Positions 1 to 11,800 of a stretch of DNA of 64,000 bases are shown here, in pieces (the stretch's first letter is position 1; every line of letters begins with the position of its first letter). Location: positions 3,029,189 to 3,093,188 of the forward strand of contig ML133401.1 in NCBI GenBank assembly GCA_003864495.1, read 5' to 3'. The notes beneath the pieces were generated by a model. The model was not told the DNA's origin and searched no databases. It worked only from the letters and a program-made list of their open reading frames with translations. Origin of the DNA: Nemopilema nomurai (lineage: Eukaryota > Cnidaria > Scyphozoa > Rhizostomeae > Rhizostomatidae). The position numbers and the translations under genes were made by a program.

Positions 1-91
1 TCTTGACGTCTGTTCTTGACTTCTCGGAAGTTAATTCATTCGCTACTCTACCAGTGCAAATTTTTACGCCTCAGCTAAAAATACAACTTTG

Positions 92-215
92 CTGACGAAG
101 CATGTGTTAGGATGATGTAATGATGAATTGGATGGAAAAATCTAGAGTTAGGGACGGGCGAAGGTGAGACAGCTTGACTTGCTATAGTGATGGAGCGATG
201 AGAGAAATGTGGAAA
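92..215 (-). repeat. decayed LTR fragment of the local LTR family
   Basis: The stretch with 'gctgacga', repeated 'gatgatg/gatgaa' steps and 'gatggaaaaatct' follows, in order, the half of the LTR that ends in GTCACTACA in the copies at 26.3, 34.8, 41.9 and 42.8 kb. It is much more diverged than those copies and lacks clear ends, so it is an old fragment. Orientation is taken from the complete element at 41,755-42,927. Confidence 0.45.
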
Positions 216-1015
216 TGATAAGCGTTAGTTCATTAAAAAAAGCAATAAATCACTACAAGTTGTTGGTTCAACATTAAATAGGTAATTAATAAAAAAATAA
301 GAAGTTTCAATAAAAAAAATTTGATGAAATTTGACTTTATTGATGCATTTGATTTTCAGGACCCAAAAAATTAAATTTATGCACATCAAACACCAATTGA
401 TGTAAAACACTCAATGGTGCCACAAGTATTAAACCAACTAGTATCTTAATTTAGATCATACTGTTAAGAATTTCGTCTGTCTTTCGCTAGTTCTACGGAT
501 AGTTGTCGTGTCAATAGAAAAGCCAAGAAAAGGAATCCTCTTAGCAATTTTTATCATCACATAATGCTCATTTCTCTAGGCTTGAATACGAATGCTACTG
601 ATAATTTGACGTTTTTTATATCTTACAACAAGGAATTGCTGAGATATCAACCAATAATAGGCATTCTTACAATTTACGTAAATTTGTCACGTGAATACTT
701 ATAACAATCACGAGTTGGGTGATTATGTACTGTCCTCGTTTTCACGATAAGGAATTTGCGCATAAACATTTTACGTAATGAAGAAGAATTTGCGCATAAA
801 CATAAGCTAAACAATACATACTGCGTAAAACAGCAATGATTAATTTGTATTTAAGCATTTAATAGCGCAAGCATATTACCTCGTACTGTGGAATCTGCGT
901 AAGCATGTTGCAAAGCAAATGGTTGGTAAATGGGCAAGAGGGCTGGGAAAATCCACACATTCGTTTAACAACGTCATACGTTTTATCTATCGTTTAAACT
1001 GTTTATCCATTTCAG
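216..1015. other. AT-rich non-coding stretch
   Basis: I see no convincing exon or RNA gene here. A short direct repeat (gaatttgcgcataaacat) occurs twice near 750-805. The only open frames are short, AT-rich and without recognisable motifs. Confidence 0.4.
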
Positions 1016-2232
1016 AGATGGATTCAAGCTTATCGCAAGCAAAACAGGCTTCTTGTTAATTGTAACACCAACAATGGCACAGAACGTCAAAATGAGACAC
1101 TGAAGTACCAGTACCTGCAAAGGCACTCTAAAACTTCGTTCACTGGAATGCTTACAATACTTACTGAGCAATTCTTCGCAGATAAATTTGAGAAGTAAGT
1201 ATTCAGCTAATAAAATTCAAAGCTTTATTGCTATTGAATAAGGTTATGTTATAATATTATGTGATATAAAAACTGCATATGTTATATAGCCTTATATATC
1301 CAAAGCGACATTGAACACATTACCAACAGTTAAAGAGTGCATTTCAAATGGAAAGCCCTTTTAGATGGTCCGATGTGGTTGCAAATGTCATCTGTGCTTG
1401 AAGGTCATGCTGGCCTATGGATTTTTTTATTAATAGCAAACGATATTTACAATATATTCTAAGAATTAGAATCGATTGTCGATTTCAATATATTCTAAGT
1501 ATTTTTTCAAAGCAAATTGAAATAATTTATTCTCAATGCAGGTATGGCAATGCTAATATAAAGATGGATTCGTCATATCGACGCTATTCCGACAGCATTC
1601 CGAAGTATTTGATGAATCGACCAAACAGCTTCTTAAAGAGTTCCTTGGAAAAACAGGACCGTGCAAGTGACATCCCATCATTATTTATTTCAATGCAAAG
1701 CATGGGCAAGTGTAGAGTCACAAGCATTTCAAGAAAAGCACAACCGGAAGAATACCAGTTGAGTTTTGGAGACGATACAGCGATGCCAAATTGTACTTGT
1801 TACGATTGGAGACATTCTGCGTACCTCTGCAAGCATTTTTTTGCAGTTTTCAATGTATATCCAAATTGGTCATGGGAAGCATTATCGCCTGCATATCGCA
1901 ATTCGCCATTCATGACACTTGATGAAGAAATTCAGCAACACAGGTCCTGTGATGTTTTGCAAGACTTGAAAGACCCTGAGCAGCCTGATTCCCAAAATGA
2001 CCAAGTCGTTCTTCGACATGAATTTGGTAATGATTCATCTTCCAGCCAACAATCTTTGAAATCGCAGGAAAAATGTTATGGGCCACTTTGTCGGGAGACT
2101 CTAGATGAAATAAGGAGGCTAGCTTTCCTTGTGCAAGATGGAAGTGAAATTTTGTTAGAGGCTCATGAAACTCTGACCCGTTCGACGGAGAAGGGTTTGC
2201 TACCCGCAAATACTGTAGGGATGAAAAATTAA
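1016..2232 (+). pseudogene. MULE-type transposase tail with SWIM zinc finger (decayed)
   Basis: Two exons can be joined in frame: 1016-1194 and 1542-2232 (donor GTAAGT at 1195, acceptor AG at 1540-1541, codon split AA|G). The first exon contains a NTNNGTE-like block, which is typical of the C-terminal part of Mutator-like transposases. The second contains a SWIM zinc finger of the CxC...CxH type (CTC at about 1795 and CKH at about 1831 in codon order) followed by an acidic, glutamine-rich tail. SWIM fingers usually bind DNA or proteins and commonly sit after the DDE domain in MULE proteins. The catalytic DDE part is absent upstream. Past the stop at 2232 similar basic sequence continues in another frame, suggesting a frameshift. 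I regard it as an immobile remnant; a domesticated gene is less likely. Confidence 0.6.
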
Positions 2233-2500
2233 AAAATCAAGGCATTCACTACAGAGTTTACCGATGCGGAAACGTAAGAGCTATCATGGAAATCGAATCG
2301 GAGAGAGGAGAGATCAGACAGAGGAAGCAAAGGAGTTTAAAATATATGAAAGAGAAATTGATCCCATCACTGAGGAGTAGTATATGTTATTGACATGGAT
2401 GGGGTAACAACATTCGTTTCAACGGTCGAAAATTGTGCTGCAACAGTAGAGGATCCCTTCTGGAAGTTCATCTGTTCAAACCAATGAAAGTGTTAAAACT

Positions 2501-3215
2501 ATGCTGAGCCAAAATGAGAAGCCCTTTATGGGTGATCCTCTACGTTGCAGTCTCATAAAAAAGGATTTATCTGCCTTTTCCAAAAACAGCATGTTAAACG
2601 ACAATGACATTAATGTTTTTCAAAAAATGCTTGGTAGAGATATTCAAAACGCATCAGGATTGCAAGACACAGTTTTGGGACAAACCTTCAATTTAATCCA
2701 TGCCAAATGCACCTTTTGTCCAGATCATTCATGATGGCAGATTTCATTGGGTAGCACAAAGAACATGACGTGGTTGTCAGGAGAGAGAAGTATTTCTGTT
2801 GGACAGCCTTTTCTCGGTTCCAGAATACAAAAGGACAAGCAACAAATCTGTCAAATAATGAAATGCCCATCTGATACCATCAAAGTAAAAACTGCTTCTG
2901 TTCAGCAGGGATGTTTAGCAGCACTGAAGAAAAGTTACCTAATGCCACTCTTTGCCATTTGTCATGCAAGATCAAAGCTCAAAAAACCATACAATTGCCT
3001 ATCTGGAAAGAATGTCAGACAAAGAACGTGATTGGGTTCTAATGCTAGCAAGAAGGCAACAAAAGAAAAGAAGACTGAGGCAGAGAGAACTCATTACAGG
3101 AATGACAAAGAGGCAAGCTCTAAAGCAGAAGAAATTAGAGAAAAAGTTGAAGACAATTCGGCAGATACTTTGGCAAATGAATATCCTGATTTTAATGATG
3201 AGTAGCATGAGATGA
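2501..3215 (+). pseudogene. Ulp1/C48-type cysteine protease fragment, frameshifted
   Basis: Three overlapping frames together resemble the Ulp1 (SUMO protease, peptidase C48) fold carried by some transposable elements. The first (2501-2734) has a LNDNDIN...GLQDTVLGQT block. A shift near 2710 then gives a stretch ending HDGRFHWVA with the expected catalytic His before Trp. Another shift gives EVFLLDSLF with the expected catalytic Asp near 2800. The glutamine before the catalytic Cys may survive as QQGC near 2905, but the usual DCG motif is lost. A lysine/arginine-rich tail follows to 3215. At least three frame disruptions make it non-functional. It lies only about 270 bases after the SWIM remnant on the same strand, so it is probably part of the same element. 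Confidence 0.5.
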
Positions 3216-3820
3216 TCAGTGGAATTTATAGGACTAGGGTGGTATGCAGATATCTCAGCCACATTTGGTCTGTTGATAATGGGACATCTTTGCCTACAAT
3301 GGAAAGATTGAGAAGCTGTTATAAAAGAAAAACAAAAACAAAAAGAAAGAAAATGAGAATGTCACAGTCTTTAAGATTGGCACCTGATTAATAGAAGACT
3401 ATTTTCTGTTGTTATTCTAATATGATATTGAACTCTTAGAATGAATTTCTAAATTTTTTGACGAAATCTTTAAAATTGAAAAATTTATGGCAATTCATTG
3501 GCTAAAAATCACAGCTAATGCTTTACATAACACTAATAAGAGTAGAGACAAAATTACCATTCTTTTCTAACAGACAATTATCCATAATCTTTGTTATACT
3601 GGTGCTATTGGGATGGCCATGGTTCTCCTTGCATGGTTTTTCCAGCGCTTTTCAGTGGTAATGCTAGATATCAATTTATCTCAGATCCGCAAGTTTGTGT
3701 CACATACCTAGTAATAGATGCTTGTTGTGGCATAGTTAGAGGTAACGATATTATACTGAATAGCTAGCTAGCTTTATGGGGTAATGGGTTGGGAAATTCA
3801 TTTTTTCAAGGTCGCAAACA
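3216..3820. other. non-coding stretch between two MULE remnants
   Basis: A short lysine-rich frame near 3290-3360 may be the last trace of the preceding element. The rest is AT-rich with no supported gene. Confidence 0.35.
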
Positions 3821-5215
3821 TTATGCAAAATCGTGGCAGCACTTATACAGAAGCACAAATAGAGCAAATGTAATCATAAGTGGAAGTGTCCTTACATCAC
3901 ATTGTTGATGTGCCCATAATCCGCATTGAGGACATTCAACCCACTTAACCTCTTGATCATTTTTTTCATCGTTTTCTTGGAAACAGAACGCATATATAAA
4001 TGGGACTTGATCGGCAAGCTTCATCTTTACATCTATCCGTTGTTCTGTCGTGGGGAATGACAAACTGTTTTGCGGCTTCTTGTACGCTTTTCTTGTTTTT
4101 ATGAATCTTGGCTGGATATCAAATTTCTTGTTCAGTGGGATGTAGCCCTTAGGTTTAAGGTCATAGGCATGTTCGTTATCCAGGCGCCCAAGGCCTTGTG
4201 CGACGGTTATTGCAGACTTAACATGTGCCAATGCTGTTCGAAGCGCTTGCGGGCTTGTTGAGCTTTGAACAATATCAGTTAACTCGGACACAAGCTAGAC
4301 TTAAGATTGAACCAGGCTCCTCCGAATTATCTTGCAATATTTCTTGAAAGTACTTTACATTTTCACTTTCTTCCTGAATCAACATTCAACTTCGTTTTTT
4401 GACTTTTTTTGTACTTGGCTCTTCATAACAATTGAGTTGTCTAATGTGAACTGCGTGAATATGTTTGCATGCTATGCCTCAGCCGCAGCCGCAGCCACAG
4501 TGATACATATGTTTGCATACACTGCATTTGGAGCAACGAATAATACAATTGCACGGGTCTTCTATTGATGTAATACAGTAACTTCGACCATCATCTTCTT
4601 GTGAGCGTACTCTCCATTTACCACGGTCTACTCTGATTACGTCTTGCTCTTTGATTTGTGCGCTGCTTTTGTGACGTTCATCTGTGGCGCTCATTTTGTA
4701 GGTACGCTTGCCCTTTTCACTCTTGATCAAGCCATCAAAAACCTTATCACTAGCAATCTTCAAAAGCTGGCAGAGTAGATGGTCAATTCATCTATTCTGC
4801 TTCTTCTGGAAATATAATCCTTTCAAAATATTGTGGAATGCCTCTGTTGCCATATTTGTGTTAATGCCAGCATCAATTCGAAAACACAATGCCCATTGCT
4901 CAACATACTTCACATACGTGGGAAAGAAGTAGCTGTAAAACCGCTGATATGTCTTTTCACACCAGCCACAAAATTCCTGGAGTTGTTTTCTGAATTTGGC
5001 TTTATCTTCCTCAAATTGCATCGTTTTCGGAGCTGCATAAACAACTGCCATGTTGTCTGCAGTTGAAATGTGTGATTTCAGGCCTTTTCGCCAATTTTTA
5101 TCAACATGCCAAGCACATATCAGCTTCAGATGAAAATCCCTGTTTATGTATCAAATCCTCATCATGCGTGTCATTCGTATGCTGAATAAGCTGCGTCATC
5201 GTTTCACACCTGCGA
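3821..5215 (-). pseudogene. second MULE-SWIM element, internally deleted
   Basis: Read from 5215 downward on the minus strand. After an acceptor-like AG, a frame with CETMTQLIQHTNDTHDED resembles the N-terminal zinc-finger region of cnidarian MULE-SWIM proteins. At about 5130 a different frame takes over with CAWHVDKNWRKGL, the C..H-type block after the second catalytic Asp of MULE transposases. It then continues as an open frame (5051-4788) containing NMATEAFHN. A shifted frame (4763-4479) ends in a SWIM finger (CNC...CKH). 4291-3821 encodes a C-terminal part with a CPQCGLWAHQQC zinc-binding motif. The transposase core between zinc finger and tail is missing, and an imperfect GCAGCC repeat near 4485 disrupts the SWIM region. 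Frame changes mark it as a pseudogene. Confidence 0.55.
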
Positions 5216-5398
5216 TATACAATAAATGCTTTTTGTTTATAAATTGTACTTACTGTTCAAATGTCCATTTTAAAATTCTCAAGCGCCAGAAAGATAACTC
5301 CAATTGTATTATACATGTCTACTCCCAAGTTTATTTCAGATAAGAATATTTCACAAGAAATAGAAAAAGCTGAGCTTCATCCACAATTTTAATGTAGT

Positions 5399-5620
5399 TT
5401 AGTTTCTGTCATTGCCGAGATAAAAAAGACAGCTGCAACCAAAGATTGCTGATACGTATAATTTCTCGAGGAAATATATTAATCTTGATTTTTTCCTGAT
5501 CCGAATTTCGCACAATAAAATTATGTCAAGCTGCGCATCGGAATACGGCGCTGCGTACTTTATCTTGGGAGGCATGCAGTCCCTAGCTGCGAGTGATCCG
5601 TGCAGTTGCGTTCTAGACAT
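5399..5620 (-). CDS. possible small ORF divergent from MRE11
   Basis: An ATG-started frame of up to 73 codons begins 231 bases upstream of the MRE11 start on the opposite strand. Its first 44 residues are of balanced composition and then become AT-rich and hydrophobic, as if running into an intron. It could be a first exon of a divergently transcribed gene, or of the MULE-like gene downstream, or chance. I do not recognise it. Confidence 0.2.
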   Translation of the reverse strand: MSRTQLHGSLAARDCMPPKIKYAAPYSDAQLDIILLCEIRIRKKSRLIYFLEKLYVSAIFGCSCLFYLGNDRN

Positions 5621-5851
5621 TTTTTAAAACGTCTGTTGTTGTTTTAGGCCAAAAACAGTATGAGCATAACAACATATTTCATTATGAAATGTAGATCAAT
5701 TACAAAGCTTATTAAGTTAACGTATTTACCTTGCCACGCAAGTAATTTGCAGGCCTGGTCAGCCATCTACTGTCGAGCGAGAGCGAACGAGAGAGGTTCG
5801 TCATGCTGGCCTCGATATCAAGTTGAAATTCGGCGGGAAGTGCTATCCAAG
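5621..5851. promoter_or_regulatory. likely MRE11 promoter and 5' UTR region
   Basis: This short interval precedes the MRE11 start codon at 5852 and becomes richer in G and C near 5760-5850 (gagcgagagcgaacgagaga). No TATA box is evident at a fitting distance. The assignment rests only on position. Confidence 0.3.
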
Positions 5852-8800
5852 ATGGCGAAAGGTAGCAGGTAAGTTTTGAGGTTGTATCTGCCTAGATTTA
5901 TTAGACTGTAGCTAAAACATCAGAAATTCACATTTTTATACAGTATCTTTGGCAATGGCTTTCATAATTTAACAGTTTGAACTCCGATCGATCAGATATT
6001 GTGATTTTAAATGTAAGCAAATGACCACACGTCCATCAATTCACCAGTCTGCAGAGTATGGCATTTGCACGCCGGAGATATTTTTGTACAAAACCTGTTG
6101 CACACCAGGTATTTTGGGGTGTGGCAACTAAGATGGGCAGCTGGTGAGGTTGGCAGCTGGTGAGGTTGGCAGCTTCCTAAATCATAAGACTTGCTATCAA
6201 AGGTTTTAAGTGACAGTCCGAGAATGTGCCAATGTCCTTATTTTTTTATTAGAATGAAATATATTTAATGATAGTTTTGCTTCAATGCGACAAGTATTGA
6301 AGATCAAAAAGTGAGAATTCTGCATAAATTTGGCATTTTTTGCTAGTGATCTAATAGTATTTTGTTAATTTATCCTTTTCTTGTTAGAAATGCAAGAGAG
6401 TCATCTGACGATGATGATATCATATCCATTCTTCTTGGTAGGTTTCCGCTCAATCTACATTTTCATCTAGTATACCGTAAATCCCCGAATTGGCCCCCCT
6501 TGAATAAGCCCTCCCCCCCTTGAATAAGCCCCCATCCAAAAATATCAAAAATAAACAAGTCCCCTGGGGGCTAATTTGAGGATTTATGGTATGTGTTAAA
6601 GAGTGTGTTTTATTTTAAAATTTTATGTCTGCTGCGACTATCTAATTTATATGGTTATCAGCTGTTTCGATTGAAATTTTGTGTGATGAACACAAGATAA
6701 GGGGGAATTCAGCCATAGTGGGACAGCTCTCAGAAAAATAACTAAACTATTTTGCTGCGCTACTGGTTGTCTTTACTTTTTTGCCCCCTCACCCTGGACA
6801 GATGCTGGCATCCCTGATTTAATGATTTTGGAAATATAACTACAAACAACAAATGTCATATGTTGTGCATTTTAGCTACTGACTGCCATCTTGGATTCAT
6901 GGAAAAAGATCCAATTAGAGGACAAGATTCGTTTGTAACTTTTGAAGAGGTTCTTCAACATGCTGTTGAAAAAGAAGTAGGTTTTGGTTTGATTTCAAAG
7001 CATAATAAAGTGAAGACCTCCCAACCCAAGAAAGTTTCATTGCTTTTAGATAAAAAGGCTGTACTGCCTTTTCACGTCCTTTAAAGCAACCTGCATTATA
7101 TGAAACTTAAAGTCTTGTTCTCACATAATCTATGAAATTACAAATAGAGGCTGACAAAAGCCATTTGTCCGCACCATCCCTCTCTTTTTCCAATTGGGAC
7201 TGATTGTTTGTAACTTTGATGGCAAAGGATGGACACTGATTCCACAATCATATGATGCGTTTCACCCTTTTGTTCTCATTGGATCTTTGTGAGTGCAAAT
7301 GGATGCTAATGAAATTTTTGAGAATGTAACACCAGTATAAAAAAAGTCTTGACTGGTAGTTGGTAATTTTGATGAGACAAAAGATGGCAACTACACCCCC
7401 TTTGTGTCATAATCATATTATATCTCTTTCCCTTCAAGCAAGTTTTTCTCTCCAAGATTAAATTTTGGTACCTTATATACTTTATAGTCATAATGCAGAC
7501 CCTCCTAACTTGCAACTATTGTTTTCAAGAGCAGTAGTACTGAACATAAAACAATGTATGCACGTTTAATAAATAGCTTCAGTATTTCTGTTTTTTTGTG
7601 TGAAAACTAGCTATCCCTTTTCACCATAATAATCAACAAATATGTACATATATACTGTATTTGCTTCTGATATGCGCATTTATTGCCATAATTTCCCGGA
7701 CTCAAAAATAGAGTTACAGTCACAAACAATATTTCTGGCCCTTACTCAAAGTCCACCAAGTTGTTTCTAGTGCCATTTTATTCTTTAACATAAATATTAT
7801 AAGAAGAGCTTGACACTTTGCTAAATCAAATGAGAAAGAAGGATGATATCCATCAAATAAGGGCCAATCTCAAAACTGATCTTTGTTTGGATGTGTATCT
7901 CTCATGTACATGTCATGCAGCAATTTAGATAATTCATGTACTATTCTTCTGTAGCAATGGAAGAAATTCCAACTTCTATTGGATTCACATTTGGATATTT
8001 TTTCAATAAAACCATCTTTTTTAATTTGATTCCAGGTTGACTTCATTCTCCTTGGTGGTGATTTATTTCATGATAATAAACCATCTCGAAACACTCTTCA
8101 TCAGACAATGTACTTAATCAGAAAGTACTGCATGGGTAACAGGCCTTGTAAGATTGAATTCCTGAGTGACCAGTCAATTAACTTTAGCCATTGCAAGTAT
8201 GTTATTGTTTGATTCATTGATTATTGTTTGATTCATTGATTATATTTGATTATGTCCTATGTTGATTAGAGAGCTTTCAATTCCTTTGGGACCCATCAAA
8301 AGCCTTTAGCTCTAATTCTACATCAGACTGTGCTCCATATTAACACTAGGAATGCTGTATAAACTCTTTAAGTAAGTGTTTGAGGATATCCAAGGATAGT
8401 AACCCATGTCAAATTGTAGACACCAAGACACCAAGCCTTTATGAGAAAATTCCTGTCAGATAACACAGAACATCATAATAAATTTTGGAACAATAGCACA
8501 AGAATTTGAAAACCCACACTTTTATTCTTCTTGGTAATTCACAAACACAGATCTTCATAGAGAAGCATTGTTGTTTTACATCATCAGTCATCATTTAGAA
8601 ATTGTTTTCCATCAAGTTAAAATTTTCCATCAAGAAGTTCATTTATTGTTAATGATTATCACTTTCTATCCAAGCCAGCTTATCTTTTACTTTCAACTGT
8701 TTTTATTAACTTTGAATTCTTAATAAGATGATTCTTTTCTTGTTTTTAACTTAGAATTCCAGTTGTCAATTACGAAGACCCAAATTTGAATGTTTCGTAC

Positions 8801-11800
8801 CCTGTCTTTTCTGTCCATGGCAATCATGATGACCCAACTGGGGTAGGTCATCCAAAAAATTTCGAAAAAAGTTCCCTTTTAGTAGATTAACTATTTCCAA
8901 TAAGAAAGAATTGGGTTATATTTCTCAAGGGATATGCTGACAAAAATGGATGAAGAGAAACTAGTCACATTCTGTGACCTTGAAGTAATAAATCATTTGT
9001 TTTTGTCATCACCTTTCGTCTTCATGCGTCATATACAACCCTGACCAATTTTGAAGCATTCATATTCTTCGTTTTTTGTCACTTGTCGTTTTAAACCTTA
9101 TTTATCTCAGAACAGCCCCATAACCCCTTTTACCTGTGCTATCATTTTTCTTTTAAATGAGTCTCACAACATTTTTATCTATATTATGTAGGGTAATTAC
9201 AGACTTTGCGGTGAGGTTACCGGAAACTGTAAATCTTGAAACTGAAGTTGCTAGAAATGAAGCAAGACATTTTTGCATTTCTTATAATGAAGAATCGTAT
9301 GTTTACAATAGATACTGTTATGCTCCAAGCAAGGTACCGTGCTAAGTTTTAGGTTAAAGTGTTTCTGTTTCATTTTCAGGAAGGTAGCTTGAGTGCAATT
9401 GATCTTCTCAGTGTATCTGGTCTCATCAACCATTTTGGAAAAACACAGAGTGTCGACGAAATCAATATAAGCCCGGTGCTCCTGCAGAAAGGTGCGACAA
9501 AGTTGGCCCTCTTTGGTCTTGGCTCCGTCAGGGATGAAAGGTTGCACAAAACATTTTGCAACAACAAAGTGCGCATGCTTAGGCCTAAAGATGACCCAGA
9601 TTCTTGGTTCAATATTTTTGTTATACACCAAAACAGGTGAGTTGTGTTGACATCTTCAACTAACCTAACTTCGTCATTATCTAACATCGGTAGTGAGATG
9701 GAAGTCGGTTTAGTCCATCAAAAGGGTTCCCAATCCATTTCTCTCCCACAAGAAATCCAGAAGCGTAGGCTAGCAAAGTTCCACTGTGCAGAACCAGGGG
9801 TAAATAAAATTCTTTTTGATGTCCTTTTTAGCTGTTTGGTTCTACTAGAATCGGAGAACTTTCGTTTTTAATTTGGAACTTTCGTTTGTTTGATAAACAA
9901 CATTGTATATTCCCTTTTCAAATAAACTTGAAAACTAGTATATTTTATGACAAACTTTCTACCAACTCTTTTTACCAAATCTTATGTTAACGGGAATCGC
10001 ATGACGTCAAAAGTAAGCCTTTCGTGGTCTATTAAATGCAAATAAATGTCTCGTACTGCAAGGCATGAAACAGCGGATTCTTTCTCTCCATGGGGACCGA
10101 GGGTTTGTCTTTTTGCACTCCTGTAACGCCCGTTTCCCACTATACGAATTTTTTGACTTGGTAAAGTATAAGTCATTAATCTCACTTTTTGTTGCGGCGA
10201 ACAAATTCTGCGAATTAATTCACGTGGTGAAGTCATTAGACGCTGATTGGTCATAAGACAGCCAATCGTGCCTTTTCTTTTACAGTCTTTCATGTGGTCT
10301 TCGATCCGCAACTGGCTATTTATTTTTTCAGCTTTCGGTAATTTTTCGGCGTTTGCAAACACTGGTCAATGACTGATGAAAATGCAAATTTAGTATGCCT
10401 ACCTATTTTTATGAAGAAATGGCTCCGCTGTTCTGTGCTAGGTCTACGATATGTCGTCCCTAAAACACATTAGGCCAATGGCTCCCATTGAAAAAAATAC
10501 TCAAAGTCCATTCTTCAATAAGTAAAACGCTAACATTCTCAGGGCGAAACACGGAGCAACAAATTACATTCCGGAAAATTTTCTCGACGAATTTCTGGAC
10601 CTGGTGGTTTGGGGGCATGAGCACGAGTGTCTTATCGATGCTGAGTGGTCGGTTTCAGGAAAAGCTTTTTTCGTCACACAGCCCGGGTCGACTGTCGCAA
10701 CATCACTGTCGCCGGGGGAAGCCAGACCAAAGTATGTATTGCTTAACTACATCTTCCTATACAAGCTGTCCATATCGTTGTGGGATTCACATCAATAAGG
10801 TTTCATTTTTTAATGTACTAACCGCACCCCCCGTGAATTTCGACGGCAGAGGCTTCTTCGCCATGGAACGTAATAGGTCATTTTCCACATTGGCCTGCTG
10901 TATTGTAGAGACAAGCTCCTGGGGAAGAAATCAAGCATATTGAAGTTCTCTTTTATTTTTGTAATTAACAAAGTCTTTTTGCAAACCAACCACTGGCTGG
11001 CCAATCGAGACAATACCTTCTCAATTCTCAGTTTACAGTTCCTCTATTTTGGTCATTTTTTAATGTCCTGTTGGAAAAATGTAGCAAACTGGTTATCTCA
11101 ATGGCCCTGTGTGGCCTAGGCCTGCCGGTATCTATCAAAAATTTGTAATGCTGTCCCATAGCGTCGGTATTTTCATGTGACAAAATTATTGTCACGTATA
11201 TTTACTAACTTAACGTACATTCTTGGTTGTAATTAGGCATGTTGGACTACTTCAAATACACAAGAAGGATTTCAAATTGGACAAGATTCCTTTGAAAACG
11301 GTGCGACCTTTCTTGATTGAAGACATCACTCTCAGCGACACAAGTCTGGATCCTTCGTCCGACGAGCGTGTTTCATCCTACCTCACTCACAAGGTAAGTC
11401 TCGTTTTGAATCTTTCCTTGTGGCCCATTTGAACCACTGCTTAAGCAAGCTATGTCTTCTTTTCATCTAATTGTTTTGGGGTCTTTCTATGTATCTATGC
11501 AAAATCCTATTTTACGTAGACGGAGAAAGTTTCTCTTTTCTCTCAGGTTCTTCTAAAAGGTAAGGTATACATATACGCTTATTGGTCATTAACAGCCAAT
11601 AATAAGCTCCTTTCGCAATTTTTAGTTCTTTTGAGCCACAACTGGCTATCTATTTTGTCAGCTAGGGAACACATCTTCAAGTATTTTATTTATTATATTT
11701 TTTCTGGAACATTCTCAATATTGATTCAAATAAAAGATAATTTATTGCAAAAAGTTTTCTTGAAATTAATGAACGATTTTCAAGCCCCTTTTCAGATAGT

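Noticed and set aside
9157..9345. Extra MRE11 exon between 8,842 and 9,380
   Set aside because: Exons ending at 8842 and starting at 9380 already join in phase with conserved flanking residues and no missing segment compared with human MRE11.
10488..10943. 151-codon frame overlapping MRE11 exon 7
   Set aside because: Shadow frame; the conserved GHEHEC and SLSPGEA motifs are in another frame.
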